Shown here: positions 17,013 through 26,794 of the stretch, one piece after another
Layout: every line of letters starts with the position of its first letter
Numbering within the stretch: the stretch's first letter is position 1
Position numbers and translations under genes: made by a program
Origin: Wenyingzhuangia aestuarii
Lineage (GTDB): Bacteria; Bacteroidota; Bacteroidia; Flavobacteriales; Flavobacteriaceae
Length of the DNA stretch: 64,000 nucleotides
Reading direction: 5' to 3'
NCBI RefSeq assembly: GCF_011927765.1
Contig: NZ_JAATJG010000008.1
Location: forward strand, 1-64,000
Notes under the pieces: generated by a model
Database searches by the model: none
The model's input: the letters and a program-made list of their open reading frames with translations, nothing else
What the model was told of the DNA's origin: nothing

Positions 17013-18695
17013 TTATACTTTAAACGATTCAAAATATGTTTTCAAAACCTGATCGTTTTTATCACTTGGAGTGAAAACCTCTATTATTTTTGGTTGATTA
17101 CTTTCTTTGTAAAAAGATTTCATCTCTTTTTCTATACTATCTACATCCGTAGCACATCTATATTCAAAACCATACATTTTAGCCAAATGTTCAGCTGTTA
17201 ATCCATGTGGAGTTTCAAAATAAGACAATGCTGCCGTTTTTTTAGGACCTGGTAAAATTTTAAAAATACCACCTCCATTGTTATTTACAATCACAATTCT
17301 AAAACTGTTGGGAATATACGCATTCCACAAAGCATTACTATCATACAAAAAACTTATATCACCTGTTATTAAGGTAACTTGTTTATCTGTTTGCATAGCA
17401 TATCCTATTGCCGTAGAAGTACTTCCATCAATCCCACTAGTTCCTCTGTTACAAAAAACGTTAATAGAATTGTCTATATCAAACAATTGTGCATAACGCA
17501 CCGTTGCACTGTTGCTTAACTGCAAAACTGAATTTTTAGGCAAATGCTTATTAACAAGTTCAAAAACCTTAAAATCTGAATAGTCACAATTTGCTATAAA
17601 ATTCTGATGCTGTTGCCTTCTATTTTTCTTAGCTGCTAATCCTTGTTGCTGATAATTACTTTCTTTAGGTTTTGTTAACCAGAAAAACTGACTAAAAAAC
17701 AATTCCGTAGAAATTTTAAAATGCTGTGTTAAACTAAAAAACGTATCATACCCAGTAGTCTTATGCACCGCCCAATGTTCCTTAGGCTGCAAGGCTCTTA
17801 AATATTGTTTAATTCTTTTAGACACCACCAAACCTCCAATGCTTAACAAAATATCTGGCTGATAAAATCCTTTATCATCTTCTGATAATCCAGCCAAAAA
17901 CTGATCTATACTATTGATAGTATTTTCGTTGTTGATATTAGAATTTGTCTCAGTTAACACCAAAACTGAAGGATCTTTAAGCAAATGATTTATTTGAGTT
18001 TGTAACAAATCACTTGGTTGATGTACTCCGATTAACACCATTTTTTTAGTTGCTCTATTCCATTTATCTGCAAAAGGTTCTAATTCTTTTACCTCTAAAG
18101 GAGTTTCAGTCAACACCTGATTTTCTACTTCTAGTTCTAAAGGATATTCTAACAAATCATCCACCAAGTCATACAAAGGCTCATCAAAAGGTACGTTTAT
18201 ATGTACCGGTCCTTTTTTATAGTTTGCTGTTTTAATAGCTTTAAAAACCAATTCTTTATTCATAGCCCTATCAACTTCCGAATGCATAGGAACTAAATTT
18301 GCTTCAAACAAAATATGATTTTTAAAAACACCTGCTTGTCGAATCGTTTGCCCATCACCTACATCTATTAAGTGCTTTGGCCTATCTGCAGAAATTATTA
18401 CCAAAGGAATGTTGCTATAAAAAGCCTCAGACACTGCCGGATAATAATTTAACAATGCAGAACCAGAAGTACAAACAACCGCTATGGCTTTTTGTTTTTT
18501 CTGAGCCATTCCCAATCCTACAAAGGCTGCACAGCGCTCATCTACCACACTATAAGCTGTTACAGATGATACTTGATTAAACCCAATGGTTAAAGGAGCA
18601 TTACGAGAACCAGGAGATATTACAACTTCGTTTATATGATTTGATACACAAGAAGCTATTACTAATTGTGCCAATTCATTTTCAGGATATTTCAT
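17013..18695 (-). CDS. menD: 2-succinyl-5-enolpyruvyl-6-hydroxy-3-cyclohexene-1-carboxylate synthase
   Basis: A 560-residue ThDP-dependent enzyme that adds the succinyl-semialdehyde carbanion from 2-oxoglutarate to isochorismate, the first committed menaquinone step. The N-terminal PYR domain has VISPGSRNAPLTIGF and VVDERCAAFVGLGMA; the C-terminal PP domain has the ThDP/Mg motif GDISFLYDSNALW and then NNNGGGIF. Length is typical. It is co-directional with the S1-domain gene, three bases apart. Confidence 0.96.
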   Translation of the reverse strand: MKYPENELAQLVIASCVSNHINEVVISPGSRNAPLTIGFNQVSSVTAYSVVDERCAAFVGLGMAQKKQKAIAVVCTSGSALLNYYPAVSEAFYSNIPLVIISADRPKHLIDVGDGQTIRQAGVFKNHILFEANLVPMHSEVDRAMNKELVFKAIKTANYKKGPVHINVPFDEPLYDLVDDLLEYPLELEVENQVLTETPLEVKELEPFADKWNRATKKMVLIGVHQPSDLLQTQINHLLKDPSVLVLTETNSNINNENTINSIDQFLAGLSEDDKGFYQPDILLSIGGLVVSKRIKQYLRALQPKEHWAVHKTTGYDTFFSLTQHFKISTELFFSQFFWLTKPKESNYQQQGLAAKKNRRQQHQNFIANCDYSDFKVFELVNKHLPKNSVLQLSNSATVRYAQLFDIDNSINVFCNRGTSGIDGSTSTAIGYAMQTDKQVTLITGDISFLYDSNALWNAYIPNSFRIVIVNNNGGGIFKILPGPKKTAALSYFETPHGLTAEHLAKMYGFEYRCATDVDSIEKEMKSFYKESNQPKIIEVFTPSDKNDQVLKTYFESFKV

Positions 18696-18773
18696 TCAGT
18701 ATTTTCTCTCAATAAGACCGTAAAATTACAAATAAAAAGATAGTATCTTTACGATACACCGTTTCTTTTTACT

Positions 18774-19313
18774 ATGGATGAACTTATAGATATTGTAAAC
18801 CTTAAAGGAGAACCAACAGGTAATGCCTGTATGAAAAGTTTTGCACACCAAAACGGAATATTACACGCTAGTGTACATTGTTGGTTTTACAACAAACAAG
18901 GAGAAATCCTAATTCAGAAAAGAGCAAAAAACAAAGATATTTATCCTGATTTGTGGGATGTATCTGTAGCGGGTCATATAGCCTCAGAAGAGAATTTTAC
19001 AGAAGCTGCTATTAGAGAAATTAAGGAAGAAATTAATGTAATCGTTTTAAAACAAGAGTTAATCTACAAAGGAATTTGGGAAGAAAAACACCAACATTCT
19101 AATGGTTTAATAGATCACGAAATACACCATATTTTTTTGATAGAATTAAAAACTGAATTAACCAACTTAACTCCACAAGCAGAAGAAGTAAGCGATTTAA
19201 AATTGGTAACTCTAGATTATCTAGAAAACAATTACACAAACACTACTAGTTTTGTGCCTCATGACTTAGACTACTACCAACATATTATTAAATTACTAAG
19301 AGAAGCCATTTAG
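18774..19313 (+). CDS. Nudix hydrolase
   Basis: A 179-residue Nudix enzyme. The Nudix box spans GHIASEENFTEAAIREIKEE with the catalytic REIKEE intact; the glycine usually following is Asn. The opening (MDELIDIVNLKGEPTG) and WFYNKQGEILIQKRAKNKD resemble the IDI-type and YfcD-like Nudix group rather than dGTP pyrophosphatases. It is divergent from menD and is separated from the next gene by a single base, so it forms an operon with the cNMP/CBS protein and the exonuclease. Confidence 0.87.
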   Translation: MDELIDIVNLKGEPTGNACMKSFAHQNGILHASVHCWFYNKQGEILIQKRAKNKDIYPDLWDVSVAGHIASEENFTEAAIREIKEEINVIVLKQELIYKGIWEEKHQHSNGLIDHEIHHIFLIELKTELTNLTPQAEEVSDLKLVTLDYLENNYTNTTSFVPHDLDYYQHIIKLLREAI

Positions 19314-19314
19314 A

Positions 19315-21228
19315 ATGAAAAATAGCATTGCAGAAAGAATAACCGACTTTATTAAAAACTACCCTCCTTTTGATAATTTATCTTATACTGATTTATACAA
19401 ATTAGCCGTTGAAACTAACGTGCTGTATTTAGATAAAGATGAAACTTTATTTAACCAAGGAAAACCACATAATAATTTTTTCTATTTGGTAAATCAAGGA
19501 GCAATTCGCCTTTACAGACAAGAAGGAGACAAAACTCTTGAAATAGAAATGTGTGATGAGGGAGATGTTTTTGGGTTACGTCCTTTAATTGTAAATGAGA
19601 ATTACAATTTAAATGCAAAAGCTTACGAAGAATCTATTGTATATGCTATCCCTATTTCCATTTTTAACGAGCAGTTTGTTAATAATTCGGAAATCAGTAA
19701 ATATTTAATTACTCGTTTTGCAAGTAACTCTACAACTAGATTTTCTCAAGAAGAAAACGAACGTATTTTTGCCGACTATAAACGAACAAGACAAACTGAT
19801 TATTTTAGTTCTAAAATTGGTACTTTAATGACTACAGCAATTAGCTGCAATCATAAACACACCATTAGAGAAGCCGCTTTAATAATGAGCGAAAATAAGA
19901 TTAGCTCTATTTTTATTTTAAAAAAGAACAAGCCTACAGGTGTTATTACCAATAAAGTGCTTTTGCACACCGTTGCCACCGGAAAATTTTCTATTGATGA
20001 AAATGTAAAAGAAATTATGGGAACCCCTGTAATTACAGCTTCTGCAGATATTTCTATTGCAGAGGCTCAAATTATTATGTTAAAAAAGAAAGTAGAAAAC
20101 GTTTGTATTACCGTGGATGGTAGTCCTGACAGCAAAATGCTAGGAATGGTTACTCAGCAAGATATTGTAGCTTCTTTAAGTAACAACCCTGCCGTTTTAA
20201 TGAAACAAATTACAAGAGCTAGAACCATTTCTAGATTAAGAGACTTAAGACAGCAATTAAACGATTTATTAAAAAGATACATAGACCAACATATTTCTTT
20301 TACACACACTTTAACCGTAGTTGCAGAATTAAATGAAACCATCAATCAAAAAGCAGTAGAACTTTCTGTTAAGGAATTAGACAAAACACCACCTTGTAAA
20401 TTCTCATTTTTTGCTTTAGGAAGTCAAGCTCGTAAAGAACAATTGGTTCCAACCGATCAAGACAACGGGATTATTTTTGATGATGTTCCAGAAGAAGAAA
20501 TAGAAAGCACCAGAGCTTTTTTTATGGAACTTGCTGGTCTTATTACTAAAAACCTACACTCCATTGGTTTTGAATATTGCCCTGCAGAAATGATGGCTAG
20601 TAACCCTAAATGGTGCTTAAGCAAAACCGAATGGAAAGACAAGTTTAAAGATTGGATTTACAATCCTACTGAAAAAAACATTTTATTAACAGCCATCTTT
20701 TTTGATTTTAACTTTGTGTATGGTAGTAAAAAATTGGTTGATGAATTATCTGCCTCTGTATATGAACATACTAAAGAAAACAACCGATTTTTTATGTTTT
20801 TAGCACAAGATGCACTTAAAAGTCCAAGTCCACTTGGATTCTTTAGACAATTTTTGGTAGATCAAGATGGGGCTTATAAAGATCACTTTAACATTAAACA
20901 ACGTGCTATTATGCCGTTAATTGATGCTGCTAGAATTTTAACATTACAACACAATCTTAAGGGAGTTAATAATACTGCTGAAAGATATTACAAACTAAGA
21001 GAGCTAGAACCTCAAAATGCAGATGTATACGAAGCTTGTGCCTATGCCTTTAAAGCTTTATTAAAGTTTAAAACTAAAAACGGTTTGGCTTCATTAGGAG
21101 ATGATGATGGTAAATTCATCAAACTAGAAAGTCTATCAAAATCTGATAAAGTAAAATTGAGACGTTGTTTTAAACCTATCAAAAGTATTCAAGAAATTAT
21201 AACGGTTCGTTTTCAAGCAAACATCTAA
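19315..21228 (+). CDS. cNMP-binding, CBS and DUF294 nucleotidyltransferase-like protein
   Basis: A 637-residue multidomain protein. N-terminal cyclic-nucleotide-binding-like domain (about 20-140), a pair of CBS domains (about 165-290), the DUF294 putative nucleotidyltransferase domain with GSQARKEQLVPTDQDNG (GlnD-like G-S-x-A-R...D-x-D pattern), and DUF294 C-terminal domain (about 480-630). It probably senses adenine nucleotides or cyclic nucleotides and modifies a partner. In many bacteria it sits beside a DnaQ-like exonuclease, as here (11 bases downstream). Substrate unknown. Confidence 0.88.
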   Translation: MKNSIAERITDFIKNYPPFDNLSYTDLYKLAVETNVLYLDKDETLFNQGKPHNNFFYLVNQGAIRLYRQEGDKTLEIEMCDEGDVFGLRPLIVNENYNLNAKAYEESIVYAIPISIFNEQFVNNSEISKYLITRFASNSTTRFSQEENERIFADYKRTRQTDYFSSKIGTLMTTAISCNHKHTIREAALIMSENKISSIFILKKNKPTGVITNKVLLHTVATGKFSIDENVKEIMGTPVITASADISIAEAQIIMLKKKVENVCITVDGSPDSKMLGMVTQQDIVASLSNNPAVLMKQITRARTISRLRDLRQQLNDLLKRYIDQHISFTHTLTVVAELNETINQKAVELSVKELDKTPPCKFSFFALGSQARKEQLVPTDQDNGIIFDDVPEEEIESTRAFFMELAGLITKNLHSIGFEYCPAEMMASNPKWCLSKTEWKDKFKDWIYNPTEKNILLTAIFFDFNFVYGSKKLVDELSASVYEHTKENNRFFMFLAQDALKSPSPLGFFRQFLVDQDGAYKDHFNIKQRAIMPLIDAARILTLQHNLKGVNNTAERYYKLRELEPQNADVYEACAYAFKALLKFKTKNGLASLGDDDGKFIKLESLSKSDKVKLRRCFKPIKSIQEIITVRFQANI

Positions 21229-21239
21229 ACCCCTAACCC

Positions 21240-21935
21240 ATGTTTAAATTTATTGTTAAAAACCTACAATATTATTTTAAAAAGAAACACTATCCAGATT
21301 ACTGGAAAGAATATACAGAATCTTTAAAAAATATAAATAACAAATCTATTGAAGACTCAAAATTTGTAGTGTTTGATTGCGAAACTTCTGGTTTAGATCC
21401 TAAAACCGATAGAATTTTATCTATGGGAGCAGTTACTATTTATAACAACACCATTCACGTTAAAGATGTTTTTGAAAAATATTTAGAACAAGAAATTTTT
21501 AAAAGAGAAAGTGTAGCCATTCACGGACTTTTAAAAAACGGTAATTACAATCAGTGTAAAGAAGATTTAGCTATTAAAGCTTTTTTAAAATATATAGAAG
21601 GAGCTATTATTGTGGGACATCATATTAATTTTGATATTAACTGTGTAAACTACGCTCTAAAAAGAATGGGCTTACCTAAGCTTAAAAACAAAACACTAGA
21701 TACCAGCGTGTTGTTTAAAAAAACCAAACACCAGGTATATTCAGACGTATACAATAAGGTATTTAGCCTTGATGAAATTTGTGAAGAATTAAAAGTAAAA
21801 AAGAAAGACAGACATACGGCTTATGGTGATGCTTACATTACTGCCATTGCTTTTTTTAAAATACTTGGAAGATTAAATAGAAATAACGATTTAAGACTTA
21901 AAGATCTATTTTATGTTCCTAAAATGATTTACTAA
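21240..21935 (+). CDS. DEDDh 3'-5' exonuclease (DnaQ/PolC-like)
   Basis: A 231-residue nuclease. Exo I VFDCETSGLD (D-x-E), Exo II HHINFDINCVNYAL and Exo III HTAYGDAYITA (HxAxxD) give all acidic residues and the catalytic histidine. A short basic N-terminal region of about 40 residues precedes the domain. It lacks a polymerase-epsilon beta-clamp context, so a stand-alone processing role is likely. Operon with the Nudix and DUF294 genes. Confidence 0.88.
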   Translation: MFKFIVKNLQYYFKKKHYPDYWKEYTESLKNINNKSIEDSKFVVFDCETSGLDPKTDRILSMGAVTIYNNTIHVKDVFEKYLEQEIFKRESVAIHGLLKNGNYNQCKEDLAIKAFLKYIEGAIIVGHHINFDINCVNYALKRMGLPKLKNKTLDTSVLFKKTKHQVYSDVYNKVFSLDEICEELKVKKKDRHTAYGDAYITAIAFFKILGRLNRNNDLRLKDLFYVPKMIY

Positions 21936-22003
21936 ATAGTTTTAAAACATACTACTATTGCAAAAATCAATAACAAAACAAAAAACAATCACTTATAACT
22001 ATA

Positions 22004-22011
22004 TAGATTTG
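22004..22011 (+). promoter_or_regulatory. Catalase gene minus-7 promoter element
   Basis: TAGATTTG, a TAnnTTTG match, 27 bases before the catalase ATG at 22039. Confidence 0.5.
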
Positions 22012-22038
22012 TATTTATAAACAAAATCAGAAATTATA

Positions 22039-23490
22039 ATGACAAAATTGACTTCTCAGAATGGTGCACCTATATCAGATGACCATAACAGTATTTCGGC
22101 AGGTAAAAATGGTTCTTTAACTTTTGACAACTGGCAATTAATGGAAAAGTTAGCTCACTTTAACAGAGAGCGAATTCCGGAAAGAGTTGTACATGCAAGA
22201 GGATATGGTGCGTATGGTACGTTTAAACTTACCAAAGATTTAAGCAATTATACCATTGCAAACTTTTTACAGAACACAGGTAAAGAAACTAAAGTATTTG
22301 CAAGGTTTTCTACGGTTGCGGGAGGTCAAGATTCTAGTGATTATGTAAGAGATGTAAGAGGATTTTCTTTAAAATTTTACACAGAAGAAGGAAATTGGGA
22401 TATGGTGGGAAACAACACTCCTGTATTTTTCTTAAGAGAACCTTCTAAATTTCCAGACTTTATACATTCACAAAAAAAAGATCCAAAAACAAATGTTCCA
22501 AACCCATCAAATCATTTTGAGTTTTGGGCAAGCAATCCACAATCTTTACATCAAGTAACTATTTTAATGTCGGAAAGAGGAATTCCAGCCTCTTTAAGAA
22601 ACATGAATGGTTATGCATCACACACCCTTAGTTTTTGGAACAACAACGGAGAACGCTTTTGGGTAAAATGGCATTTTAAAACCAATCAAGGAATTAAGAA
22701 CTTAACTAATGAAGAAGCAGCGTTAAAAGATGCACATGGAATGCAAGACGATTTGGTTACTGCTATAGAAAAAGGAGATTTTCCAAGTTGGACTGTTAAA
22801 GTTCAAATTATGCCAGAAAAAGATGCAGAAACATATCACATCAATCCGTTTGATTTAACAAAAGTTTGGCCACATTCAGATTATCCTTTACAAGAAATAG
22901 GACAATTAGAATTAAATCAAAACGTTGATAATTATTTTGCAGAAACAGAACAAGCAACCTTTAGCCCTGGTAATTTGGTTCCTGGTTTGGGAGCTTCTCC
23001 AGACAAAATGTTACAAGCTAGGTTATTTGCCTATGGTGATGCACACAGGTACAGAGTAGGTGCCAACCACAATCAATTACCTGTAAACAGTCCTAAATGT
23101 CCCGTTCACCATTATCAACAAGATGGAGCTATGGCTACAGGAGGATACCCTTATGGTCATGGAGCCGAAAAGAAAGAAGAAGCTGCTGTAAACTATTATC
23201 CAAATGATAGAACCAATGCACCTAAACAAGACACAAGTGTTGCAGAACCACCTCTAAGAATTAATGCTGATACTATTGATAGATTTGATACTAGAGAAGA
23301 TGACAATTACACGCAAGCAGGTAATTTATTCAGAATTATGACAAACGAGCAGAAAGAGGCATTAACTAGTAATATTGCTGGAGGTTTACAACATGCCAAT
23401 CTTGATGTTCAACAAAGAATGATTGCTCAATTTGAAAAAGCAGATTCTGAATACGGTCAACTAGTTGCTAAGAAACTGAACAATATTTAA
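22039..23490 (+). CDS. katA: Monofunctional haem catalase
   Basis: A 483-residue small-subunit (clade 3) catalase that dismutates hydrogen peroxide. Catalytic His in RVVHARGYGAYG near residue 53, distal Asn in MVGNNTPVFF, NADPH-region residues and the proximal haem ligand Tyr in RLFAYGDAHRYRVG near residue 335 are all present. No signal peptide. It has its own promoter element, and the following mqo gene has another, so both are probably monocistronic. The symbol is by family; the exact paralogue name is not certain. Confidence 0.96.
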   Translation: MTKLTSQNGAPISDDHNSISAGKNGSLTFDNWQLMEKLAHFNRERIPERVVHARGYGAYGTFKLTKDLSNYTIANFLQNTGKETKVFARFSTVAGGQDSSDYVRDVRGFSLKFYTEEGNWDMVGNNTPVFFLREPSKFPDFIHSQKKDPKTNVPNPSNHFEFWASNPQSLHQVTILMSERGIPASLRNMNGYASHTLSFWNNNGERFWVKWHFKTNQGIKNLTNEEAALKDAHGMQDDLVTAIEKGDFPSWTVKVQIMPEKDAETYHINPFDLTKVWPHSDYPLQEIGQLELNQNVDNYFAETEQATFSPGNLVPGLGASPDKMLQARLFAYGDAHRYRVGANHNQLPVNSPKCPVHHYQQDGAMATGGYPYGHGAEKKEEAAVNYYPNDRTNAPKQDTSVAEPPLRINADTIDRFDTREDDNYTQAGNLFRIMTNEQKEALTSNIAGGLQHANLDVQQRMIAQFEKADSEYGQLVAKKLNNI

Positions 23491-23598
23491 AACTGTTAAT
23501 AATTTAGCATTTATAACGTTTTCGTTAAATTTTTAGTTTCTTTTAAAAACCGACTAATCTTAGTTAAAATAGAATCTATTTTAATGACATGAAACATA

Positions 23599-23606
23599 TA
23601 TCTTTG
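23599..23606 (+). promoter_or_regulatory. mqo minus-7 promoter element
   Basis: TATCTTTG, 29 bases before the mqo ATG at 23636. Confidence 0.5.
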
Positions 23607-23635
23607 TTACCACAAAAAATAAAGGTCCTAAAAAA

Positions 23636-25024
23636 ATGCCCAAAAAATCAATTTCTAAAAAAGCTGCATCAAAACATCAACCTATAAAACACGCTGATTT
23701 TGTGTTAATTGGAGGTGGAATTATGAGTGCCACGTTGGCAATTTTACTTTTCGAAAAATTTCCTGGCAAAAAGATTACTGTAATTGAAAAACTTCCTAAA
23801 ATGGCTGAAGAAAGTTCTGAAGCTTGGAACAATGCAGGAACAGGTCATGCCGGAAATTGTGAATTAAATTACACTCCAGAAAAAAATGGAATTATAGATC
23901 CTGCTAAAGCTATTAAAACAGCTACTCAATTCTATGACACCTTAGAGTTTTGGAAAGATTGTACAAAAAAGGGATATATTCAAAACCTTGACAAGTGTAT
24001 TTCTCAAGTTCCTCACATTAGTTTTGTACAAGGGAAAAGAGATGTTGATTTTTTAGAAAGACGTTGGAATGTTTTAAAAGAAACTGAGTTTTTTAAAGAG
24101 ATGGTATTCTCTAAAGACAAAGAACAAATTAAGGAATGGCTTCCGTTAATGATGGAAGGTCGTAGTAAAAGAGCAAATGTTGCTGCTACTTACATTAAAG
24201 ATGGATACGATGTAAACTTTGGAGAAATTGCGGAACAAATTTTTACGTTCTTATCTAAGCAACCTAATGTAGAGTTAATTAACCATAGCAATGTGATCAA
24301 TCTTCAAAAAACAGACAATAAACGATGGTTATTATCTGTAAAAGGACAAAATGTTGGTAGACATTGGAAAATTGTATCTAACTACCTTTTTATTGGTGCT
24401 GGTGGTGGTGCTTTGTCTTTATTAGAAAAATCTGGTATAGAAGAAGCAAGAGGATATGGAGGTTTTCCTATTAGTGGATTGTGGTTGCGTTGTACCAACC
24501 CAGACATTATAGAAAGACATGCAGCAAAGGTATATGGTAAGGCTAAAAAAGGGGCTCCACCAATGTCTGTTCCTCATATGGATACTAGAGTTATAAACGG
24601 TAGAAAAGAATTGCTATTTGGACCTTATGCAGGATTTACTACTAAGTTTTTAAAACACGGTTCCTTTTTTGATTTACCAAAATCTGTAGAGTTTGACAAT
24701 ATTATGAGTTTGCTAGGAGCTGGTTATCATAACTTACCTTTGGTAGGTTATTTGGTAAAACAAGTAAGCTTAAAGTTTGAGGACAGAATGGAAATGTTAC
24801 GAGAATTTTATCCGGATGCTAAAGATGAAGATTGGAAGGTTGTAGTTGCAGGACAGCGTGTTCAAATAATTAAGAAACACAAAAAGCGTAGTGGTAAATT
24901 AGAGTTTGGTACAGAAATTATTGTTTCTAAAGACAAATCTATTGCTGCCTTGCTAGGAGCATCTCCTGGAGCATCAACATCATTTTCTGTAATGTCTGAT
25001 GTTATTAAAAAATGTTTTGAATAA
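23636..25024 (+). CDS. mqo: Malate:quinone oxidoreductase
   Basis: A 462-residue FAD enzyme that oxidises malate to oxaloacetate at the membrane surface and passes electrons to menaquinone. FAD-binding VLIGGGIMSATLAILL near residue 22, EESSEAWNNAGTGHAGNCEL (substrate/FAD region typical of Mqo), and the C-terminal SPGASTSFSVM. Slightly shorter than the 490 residues common elsewhere, with a basic N-terminal extension (MPKKSISKKAASK). It links the TCA cycle to the menaquinone whose synthesis genes lie upstream. Confidence 0.95.
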   Translation: MPKKSISKKAASKHQPIKHADFVLIGGGIMSATLAILLFEKFPGKKITVIEKLPKMAEESSEAWNNAGTGHAGNCELNYTPEKNGIIDPAKAIKTATQFYDTLEFWKDCTKKGYIQNLDKCISQVPHISFVQGKRDVDFLERRWNVLKETEFFKEMVFSKDKEQIKEWLPLMMEGRSKRANVAATYIKDGYDVNFGEIAEQIFTFLSKQPNVELINHSNVINLQKTDNKRWLLSVKGQNVGRHWKIVSNYLFIGAGGGALSLLEKSGIEEARGYGGFPISGLWLRCTNPDIIERHAAKVYGKAKKGAPPMSVPHMDTRVINGRKELLFGPYAGFTTKFLKHGSFFDLPKSVEFDNIMSLLGAGYHNLPLVGYLVKQVSLKFEDRMEMLREFYPDAKDEDWKVVVAGQRVQIIKKHKKRSGKLEFGTEIIVSKDKSIAALLGASPGASTSFSVMSDVIKKCFE

Positions 25025-25043
25025 TCTTTTTATAAATCATATA

Positions 25044-25079
25044 AAAAATCCCAACTTAAAATTTAAGTTGGGATTTTTA
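25044..25079. terminator. Bidirectional terminator between mqo and the sulfatase
   Basis: Hairpin with arms AAAAATCCCAACTTAAA and TTTAAGTTGGGATTTTT, T-rich on both strands; it lies 20 bases after the mqo stop. Confidence 0.9.
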
Positions 25080-25128
25080 TTTTACACCTATTTTCGTTTC
25101 AGAAATTTACATTCCAGTAAATAGATTA

Positions 25129-26571
25129 TTATTTTTTAGGAACGTAGTAATCTGATTTTTTTGCTCCATCTGGCAAGGCTTCTTCAAAAAACTTATCTCT
25201 TTTCTTTTCAAAATCAGCGTAGCCACCTATCTTATTTCCTATATTTTTTTGATCCCAAGCTTCCCATCTTTGTCTTAATTTATGAGCAACATCTTTATGA
25301 CTTGCAATAATATTGTTTTGTTCTCCAATATCTTTCTTTAAATTAAATAAGCCTGGTTCTTTTAATGGTGAGTTCATAATTTGTTTATAACCATCAGAAA
25401 TTACCGCCCAACTATTTCTGAATTTCCAAAATAAGGCATCGTGTGGATTTCCTTTATTTTCTCCTGTTAAAAAAGGAATTAAATTTTCACCTTCCATTAC
25501 ATTTCCTTCAAAAGCATTGGCTCCTGCCAACTCTACAGCTGTTCTACTTATATCTATAGAAATTACAGGCTTATCATACACTTGACCTCCTTTAATTACA
25601 GATGGCCAATAAGCAATAAATGGCACATGTACTCCACCATCAAAATAATCTGTTTTTCCACCTCGGAAAGGAGCATTAGAAGAACCATTCCCTCTTTTAG
25701 GCATTCGTTTGGATGGAATTGGACCTCCATTATCACTTAGGAAAAAGACCAATGTGTTTTCTGCAATACCATTATCTTCTAGCGCTTGTATAACTTTTCC
25801 TATTCCCTGATCCATCACATCTACCATAGCTGCATATACTCTTCTTTTCTTATCTTTTATATGAGCATAACGAGCAATGTCTTCTTTAGGAGCTTGTAAA
25901 GGTTGATGTGGTGCATTGTAAGCTAAATATAAAAAGAAAGGTTTTTCTTTATTTGTTTTTACAAAATTTACAGCATCATTACTTAATGCTGTTGTTAAAT
26001 ATCCTTTAAAGTCTGCTGGTTTTTTATTGCGAATTAACCCATGTAAATAATTTTCTCCAAAAGGTCTAGACACATCTATTCGATAATAATCATGTCATCC
26101 TCCTAAAAAACCATAAAAATAATCAAAACCTCTATTCATAGGATTAAAAGGATAAGCTGCTCCTAAATGCCATTTCCCAATAACTCCTGTAGTATACCCA
26201 ACTTTTTGCATTCTAGCAGGAAATAAGGTTTCTTTAGTACTAATTCCTAAATAAGGGTTATTGGAATCATATGCAGGATTGTGATCAAAACCAAAACGAT
26301 GTTGATAACGACCTGACAATAAACCAGCTCTACTTGGACCACAAAAAGCATGAGTTACATATCCTTGAGAAAACACAACTCCCGATTGTGCCATCTTATC
26401 TATGTTTGGAGTTTTAATATCTGTTGCTCCAGTAAATCCCGTATCAGCATATCCCATATCATCAGCCATAATAACAATAATATTAGGCTGTTTTTTTAAA
26501 TCCTGTTTTTGAGAATAAGCATTGGTTATTAAAACTGTTGATATAAATATTACTTTAAAAAACTTACACAT
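25129..26571 (-). pseudogene. Secreted sulfatase (S1 family) interrupted by an in-frame TGA
   Basis: A 481-codon frame broken only by TGA at 26095-26097. The N-terminal part (158 residues) has a signal peptide (ending ITNAYSQ), metal-binding [15 protein letters not shown], and the formylglycine motif [12 protein letters not shown], where Cys is converted to the catalytic residue. After the TGA the same frame continues for 322 residues through [39 protein letters not shown] and the C-terminal subdomain. FLGG-stop-HDYY suggests a former Gly or Trp codon, so one base change suffices. The rest is undamaged, so the mutation is recent, a sequencing error, or suppressed. Substrate was probably a sulfated algal polysaccharide. 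Confidence 0.88.
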
Positions 26572-26727
26572 TATTTTATAAATATTAAATTATTACCACA
26601 ACTCCTATATTGAAGTTCTATATACAAATCAATCAATTTAAAATTAAATAGAAGGCTACAAATGTTTCATTTTGTTATTGTACATATTTCGTCTAGTTAC
26701 CAATTAAAGAAGCAACACCTTTATATT

Positions 26728-26780
26728 ATAGATCATAAAAAAACTCGGATATAAAATATCCGAGTTTTTTTATGATCTAT
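26728..26780 (-). terminator. Long-stem terminator after the DEAD-box helicase gene
   Basis: A perfect 25-bp inverted repeat (arms 26728-26752 and 26756-26780) with a three-base loop. The inner ACTCGGATAT/ATATCCGAGT part is followed by seven Ts on either strand. The arm length is unusual for a terminator. Confidence 0.8.
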
Positions 26781-26794
26781 TACAATTATATAAT

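Noticed and set aside
26092-26097. TGA in the sulfatase as a selenocysteine codon.
   Set aside because: The position is not the catalytic cysteine (which is in CGPSR upstream), there is no selenocysteine insertion element evident, and Sec-containing sulfatases are not expected in this group.
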